Assembly: GCF_000176015.1 (NCBI RefSeq) | Contig: NZ_ACYY01000008.1 | Location: forward strand, 62,001-126,000 | Direction: 5' to 3' | Length of the DNA: 64,000 nt | Origin: Rhodobacter ferrooxidans | GTDB taxonomy: Bacteria > Pseudomonadota > Alphaproteobacteria > Rhodobacterales > Rhodobacteraceae | Shown here: one piece after another, positions 60,917 through 64,000 of the stretch | Layout of the letters: each line of letters begins with the position of its first letter | Position numbering within the stretch: the stretch's first letter is position 1 | Program-made: the position numbers and the translations under genes | Notes under the pieces: generated by a model | Databases searched by the model: none | The model's input: the letters and a program-made list of their open reading frames with translations, nothing else | What the model was told of the DNA's origin: nothing

Positions 60917-61785
60917 GCACGGACCACATCGACGACAGCGCCGCCCCGCTGATCGAGCACCTGGCCGAGTTGCGCAACCGCATCATGTATTCGCTGGCCG
61001 CCTTTGTGGTGGCGATGCTGATCTGCTTTCCGTTCGCCCGCGAAATCTTCAATTTCTTGTCAATTCCGATCTGCAATGCGCTGGCCGATACCGGGCGCGA
61101 ATGTGGGCTGGTGATGATCAAGGTGCAGGAAGGCTTCTTCGTCGCCATCCGCATCTCGGTGATGGGCGGGGTGGCGCTGTCCTTCCCGGTGATCGCCTAT
61201 CAGATGTGGCGTTTTGTGGCGCCGGGGCTTTACAAATCGGAAAAGGGCGCCTTTCTGCCGTTCCTGATCGCCTCGCCGGTGATGTTCGTGCTGGGGGCGG
61301 CGTTTGCCTATTACGTCGTGCTGCCGGTGGCCTTTGCATTCTTCCTGGGTTTCCAGCAAACCATTGATATTGCAAACGAAGCGGCAGCAGTGGCAGGTGA
61401 CAAGTCGCCGGTGGCGGGCATCATCTTCCAGGGCTCGATGGAAGCCTATCTGAACCTGACCACCTCTTTCGTGATGGCCTTCGGTCTGTGTTTCCAGTTG
61501 CCGGTGCTGCTGACGCTGATGGGCAAGGCCGGGCTGGTCACCTCGCGCGGGCTGGCGGGGATGCGCAAATATGCGGTGGTGATCATCCTGATCGTCGCCG
61601 CCATCGCCACGCCGCCCGACCTGATGAGCCAGATGATCCTGTTTTCGGCGATCTACCCGCTTTACGAGGTTTCGATCTTCCTGATCCGCCGGATCGAGAA
61701 GAAGCGCGAGGCCGATCTGCGGGCGCAGGGCCTGTGGTTCGAGGATGACGAGCAAGACATCGCTGAAGGCACCGACAAGGCATGA
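60913..61785 (+). CDS. tatC: Twin-arginine translocase subunit TatC
   Basis: TatC is the multi-spanning receptor for the RR signal peptide. The 290 residues show the N-terminal [20 protein letters not shown] motif with the binding Glu, six helices, [25 protein letters not shown] and [23 protein letters not shown]. Stop overlaps the next gene (ATGA). Confidence 0.97.
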   Translation: MSTDHIDDSAAPLIEHLAELRNRIMYSLAAFVVAMLICFPFAREIFNFLSIPICNALADTGRECGLVMIKVQEGFFVAIRISVMGGVALSFPVIAYQMWRFVAPGLYKSEKGAFLPFLIASPVMFVLGAAFAYYVVLPVAFAFFLGFQQTIDIANEAAAVAGDKSPVAGIIFQGSMEAYLNLTTSFVMAFGLCFQLPVLLTLMGKAGLVTSRGLAGMRKYAVVIILIVAAIATPPDLMSQMILFSAIYPLYEVSIFLIRRIEKKREADLRAQGLWFEDDEQDIAEGTDKA

Positions 61786-62618
61786 GCGACGCCCTGATCC
61801 GCATCGCCGCGGCGCTGGAGCGTCTGTCTCCGGCGCCGATGGCAGCACCCGATTTCGCCGCCGCTGATGCCTTCGCCTGGCACACCCAGCCTGACCGGCT
61901 GGAGCCGGTGGCGCAGGTGGCACGGGTGGAGATCGGGCTGCTGGTGGGGGTGAACCGGGCGCGCGATACGCTGCTGGAAAACACCCGGCATTTCGCCCGC
62001 GGCCTGCCTGCCAACAACGCGCTGTTGTGGGGCGCGCGCGGCATGGGAAAATCCAGCCTTGTCAAGGCGATCCATTCATCCGTTCGCGCAGAGGGGCTGG
62101 CTCTGAAAATCGTCGAACTCAGCCGCGAGGACCTGCCTTCCGTGGGCCGTCTGCTGGGCCATCTGCGCGCCGCGCCGCACCGCTTCATCCTGTTCTGCGA
62201 TGATCTTTCCTTCAGCCAGGACGACCAGCATTACAAATCGCTGAAGGCGGTGCTGGATGGCGGCATCGAGGGGCGGCCGGAGAATGTGATCCTTTATGCC
62301 ACCTCGAACCGCCGCCACCTGATGCCGCGCGACATGATCGAGAATGAACGCTCCACCGCCATTTCGCCGTCCGAGGCGGTCGAGGAAAAGGTGTCGCTGT
62401 CGGACCGCTTCGGGCTGTGGCTGGGGTTCCATCCCTGTAGCCAGGACGACTATCTGGCGATGATCGACGGCTATTGCGCGGCTTACGGCGTGACGGTGCC
62501 GCCCGAAACCCTGCGGGCCGAGGCGATTGAATGGCAGGCCACCCGCGGCAGCCGCTCGGGCCGGGTGGCCTGGCAGTTCTTCACCGACCTTGCGGCGCGC
62601 AACGGCGTGCGGCTGTAG
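61782..62618 (+). CDS. DUF815 AAA+-type ATPase
   Basis: The 278-residue protein has Walker [13 protein letters not shown], Walker [11 protein letters not shown], an Arg-finger-like region [16 protein letters not shown] and the family motif [19 protein letters not shown] of DUF815 (PF05673). It is an uncharacterised cytoplasmic ATPase, often next to tat genes in this family of bacteria. It overlaps tatC by 4 nt. No partner or substrate is indicated. Confidence 0.88.
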   Translation: MSDALIRIAAALERLSPAPMAAPDFAAADAFAWHTQPDRLEPVAQVARVEIGLLVGVNRARDTLLENTRHFARGLPANNALLWGARGMGKSSLVKAIHSSVRAEGLALKIVELSREDLPSVGRLLGHLRAAPHRFILFCDDLSFSQDDQHYKSLKAVLDGGIEGRPENVILYATSNRRHLMPRDMIENERSTAISPSEAVEEKVSLSDRFGLWLGFHPCSQDDYLAMIDGYCAAYGVTVPPETLRAEAIEWQATRGSRSGRVAWQFFTDLAARNGVRL

Positions 62619-62626
62619 TTTTCAAA

Positions 62627-62658
62627 AGTTTGTAAAGGCCCGCCAACCGGTGTAAACT
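62627..62658. promoter_or_regulatory. Operator-like element before the XRE regulator
   Basis: AGTTTGTAAA (62627-62636) and TGTAAACT (62651-62658) give inverted AGTTT/AAACT ends and two direct TGTAAA copies 19 nt apart, between the DUF815 stop and the regulator's start. RamB/ScfR-type regulators bind similar AT-rich TTTGC-AAA sites. Confidence 0.4.
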
Positions 62659-62683
62659 CCTGGCAACGGCGGGAGGGTTTGCC

Positions 62684-63976
62684 ATGGGAATGACCGCACT
62701 TGCGGGCAGTCGGCTGCGTGAGCGGCGGTTGCTTCTGGGCTTGCGGCAGGCCGATATGGCGCGGGTCGCGGGCATCTCTGCCTCTTATCTGAACCTGATC
62801 GAACACAACCGACGCCGCATTGGCGCGGACCTCATGGAAAAGCTGGCCGCCGCTCTGGGGGTCGAGGCGGCGGCGCTGGCCAAGGGGGCGGGCGATGCGC
62901 TGATCAACGATCTGCGGGCAGCGGCGGGCGGGGTCGGCACCACTGCCGAGATCGAGCCGATCGAGGATTTCGTCAGCCGCTTTCCCGGCTGGGCGGCGGT
63001 GCTGGGCCAGACCCAGCGGCGGGCTGCGCAACTGGAACGGGCGGTGGCGGCGCTGAACGACCGCATCGCGCATGACCCCCACCTCAGCCAGGCGCTGCAC
63101 GAGATGCTGTCGGCGGTGTCGGCGGTGCGATCCACCGCGGCGATCCTGGCGGAAACCGACGATATCGCCCCGGAATGGCGGGCGCGGTTCCACGCCAACC
63201 TGCATGGTGATTCAGAACGACTGGCATCGGGGGCCGAGGCGCTGGTGGCCTATCTGGACGGGTCTGATCAGGCAAACGATGCCGGCATCGCCTCGCCGCA
63301 GGAAGAATTCGACGCCTGGCTGGCGGCGCGCGGCTGGCATCTGGCGGGGCTGGAAACTGGCGAGGGGGTCGAGGCGGATCTGGCCGATCTGGCCTCGGGG
63401 GCGGCGCGGGGGCTGGCGCGGGATTGGATCGGGCTGGCAACGGCGGACGCGGCCGCCCTGCCGCTGGCGGCGTTTCAGGCAGCGCTGGCCGAGATCGGCC
63501 CGGACCCTGCGCGCCTGGCCGCCCGTTTTGGCCAGCCGGTGCTGGCGGTGATGCGGCGGCTGGCCACGCTGCCCGGAGCACAGGCCGGGCTGGTGATCTG
63601 CGACGCCTCGGGAACGCTGGTGTTTCGCAAACCCGCCGAGGGGTTCGTGCCGCCGCGCTTTGGCGCCGCCTGCGCGCTGTGGCCGCTTTATGCGGCGTTG
63701 GCGCGGCCGATGACGCCGGTGCAGGCGCAGGTGGCCACGGTCGGGCGCGGCGGGCGGGCCTTCATCGCACAGGCGTTCTGCCAGCCGGATTATCCGTTGG
63801 GCTTTGCCGGGCCGGAACTGCGCAGCGCCGCCATGCTGATGCTGCCCGCCGCTTCCACCACCGGTCAGCCGCTGCGCATCGGGGCCACTTGTCGCATCTG
63901 CCCGCAGCAGGCATGCCCGGCCCGGCGCGAGTCGTCGATCCTCAGCGAAGCCAGCCAAAGCGACGCCGCCCCGTGA
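62684..63976 (+). CDS. XRE-family regulator with DUF2083 domain (ScfR/RamB-type)
   Basis: The 430-residue protein has an N-terminal XRE helix-turn-helix (LRERRLLLGLRQADMARVAGISASYLNLIEHN) and a long C-terminal DUF2083 part ending with CRICPQQACPARRE, a Cys-rich segment typical of this family. Characterised members (RamB, ScfR, MccR, PrpC-associated) sense acyl-CoA and control short-chain acyl metabolism. The target genes are not visible. ATG 62684 has GGGAGG upstream. It is complete, ending 24 bases before the window edge. Confidence 0.85.
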   Translation: MGMTALAGSRLRERRLLLGLRQADMARVAGISASYLNLIEHNRRRIGADLMEKLAAALGVEAAALAKGAGDALINDLRAAAGGVGTTAEIEPIEDFVSRFPGWAAVLGQTQRRAAQLERAVAALNDRIAHDPHLSQALHEMLSAVSAVRSTAAILAETDDIAPEWRARFHANLHGDSERLASGAEALVAYLDGSDQANDAGIASPQEEFDAWLAARGWHLAGLETGEGVEADLADLASGAARGLARDWIGLATADAAALPLAAFQAALAEIGPDPARLAARFGQPVLAVMRRLATLPGAQAGLVICDASGTLVFRKPAEGFVPPRFGAACALWPLYAALARPMTPVQAQVATVGRGGRAFIAQAFCQPDYPLGFAGPELRSAAMLMLPAASTTGQPLRIGATCRICPQQACPARRESSILSEASQSDAAP

Positions 63977-64000
63977 GGATGGGTTTTGACAGACCGTTCA

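Overview
The window is a 64 kb stretch of a high-GC alphaproteobacterial chromosome, most probably a member of the Rhodobacteraceae (Rhodobacter/Gemmobacter/Tabrizicola-like). Evidence for this is the family-typical order NDUFA12-like subunit / mlaD / DUF2155 / aat / accC / accB, a CckA kinase, a TatABC operon followed by a DUF815 ATPase, an aglEFGAK alpha-glucoside operon, and the extragenic motif GATATTT(A/G)AGAACAGATGA. I found no tRNA, rRNA, CRISPR array, prophage or intact insertion sequence. Most of the window is housekeeping and carbon metabolism, densely packed with many 1-4 nt gene overlaps (ATGA, GTGA, TGATG).

Layout: 1-1062 tail of an EnvZ-type histidine kinase; 1.1-1.7 kb secreted CAP-domain protein; 2-4 kb clpP and clpX with a strong terminator; 4.2-5.5 kb NDUFA12-like, mlaD and DUF2155; 5.4-8 kb the opposing accB-accC-aat operon, whose last gene overlaps DUF2155 tail to tail; 8.2-11.2 kb preT-DUF1428-preA (reductive pyrimidine catabolism); 11.2-11.6 kb an NsrR-like Rrf2 regulator with an FNR-type box upstream; 12.1-23.3 kb a complete glycogen cluster glgP-glgB-glgC-glgA-glgX-pgm; 23.4-24.9 kb a non-pyrrolysine MttB-family methyltransferase; 24.9-28.3 kb a lacI-bgl-glk operon on the minus strand; 28.5-34.8 kb the divergent aglE-aglF-aglG-aglA-aglK operon. 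The first group stores and mobilises glucose as glycogen. The second imports alpha-glucosides, hydrolyses alpha- and beta-glucosides and phosphorylates the glucose, which pgm links to glycogen.

35-48 kb: a 46-residue basic protein, a TehA/SLAC1-type channel, a class I glutamine amidotransferase, guaB coupled to an SDR-fold protein lacking the catalytic Tyr, an RsmB-type methyltransferase, CckA, a divergent NhaA-like protein, then a capsule group (kpsT-like ATPase, kpsE-like chain-length protein, kdsA). 48-51 kb: a 1033-residue protein with a predicted seven-bladed propeller and RTX repeats. 51-55 kb: SseB-family protein, rplM-rpsI, and a divergent pair of a MocR-type regulator and a DUF1127 small protein sharing an operator-like palindrome. 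55.5-59.5 kb: a polyamine/iron-type ABC importer (two permeases, two ATPases, no binding protein). 59.5-64 kb: a short WYL-type N-terminal regulator, tatABC, a DUF815 ATPase and a DUF2083-type XRE regulator.

The most notable anomalies are a one-base insertion that fuses aglG to aglA, an NhaA homologue lacking the conserved Asp pair, an antiparallel gene overlap made of repeats, several previously unassigned operator-like palindromes next to regulator genes, and the catalytically degenerate SDR coupled to guaB. I did not see a convincing wholly new multi-gene system.
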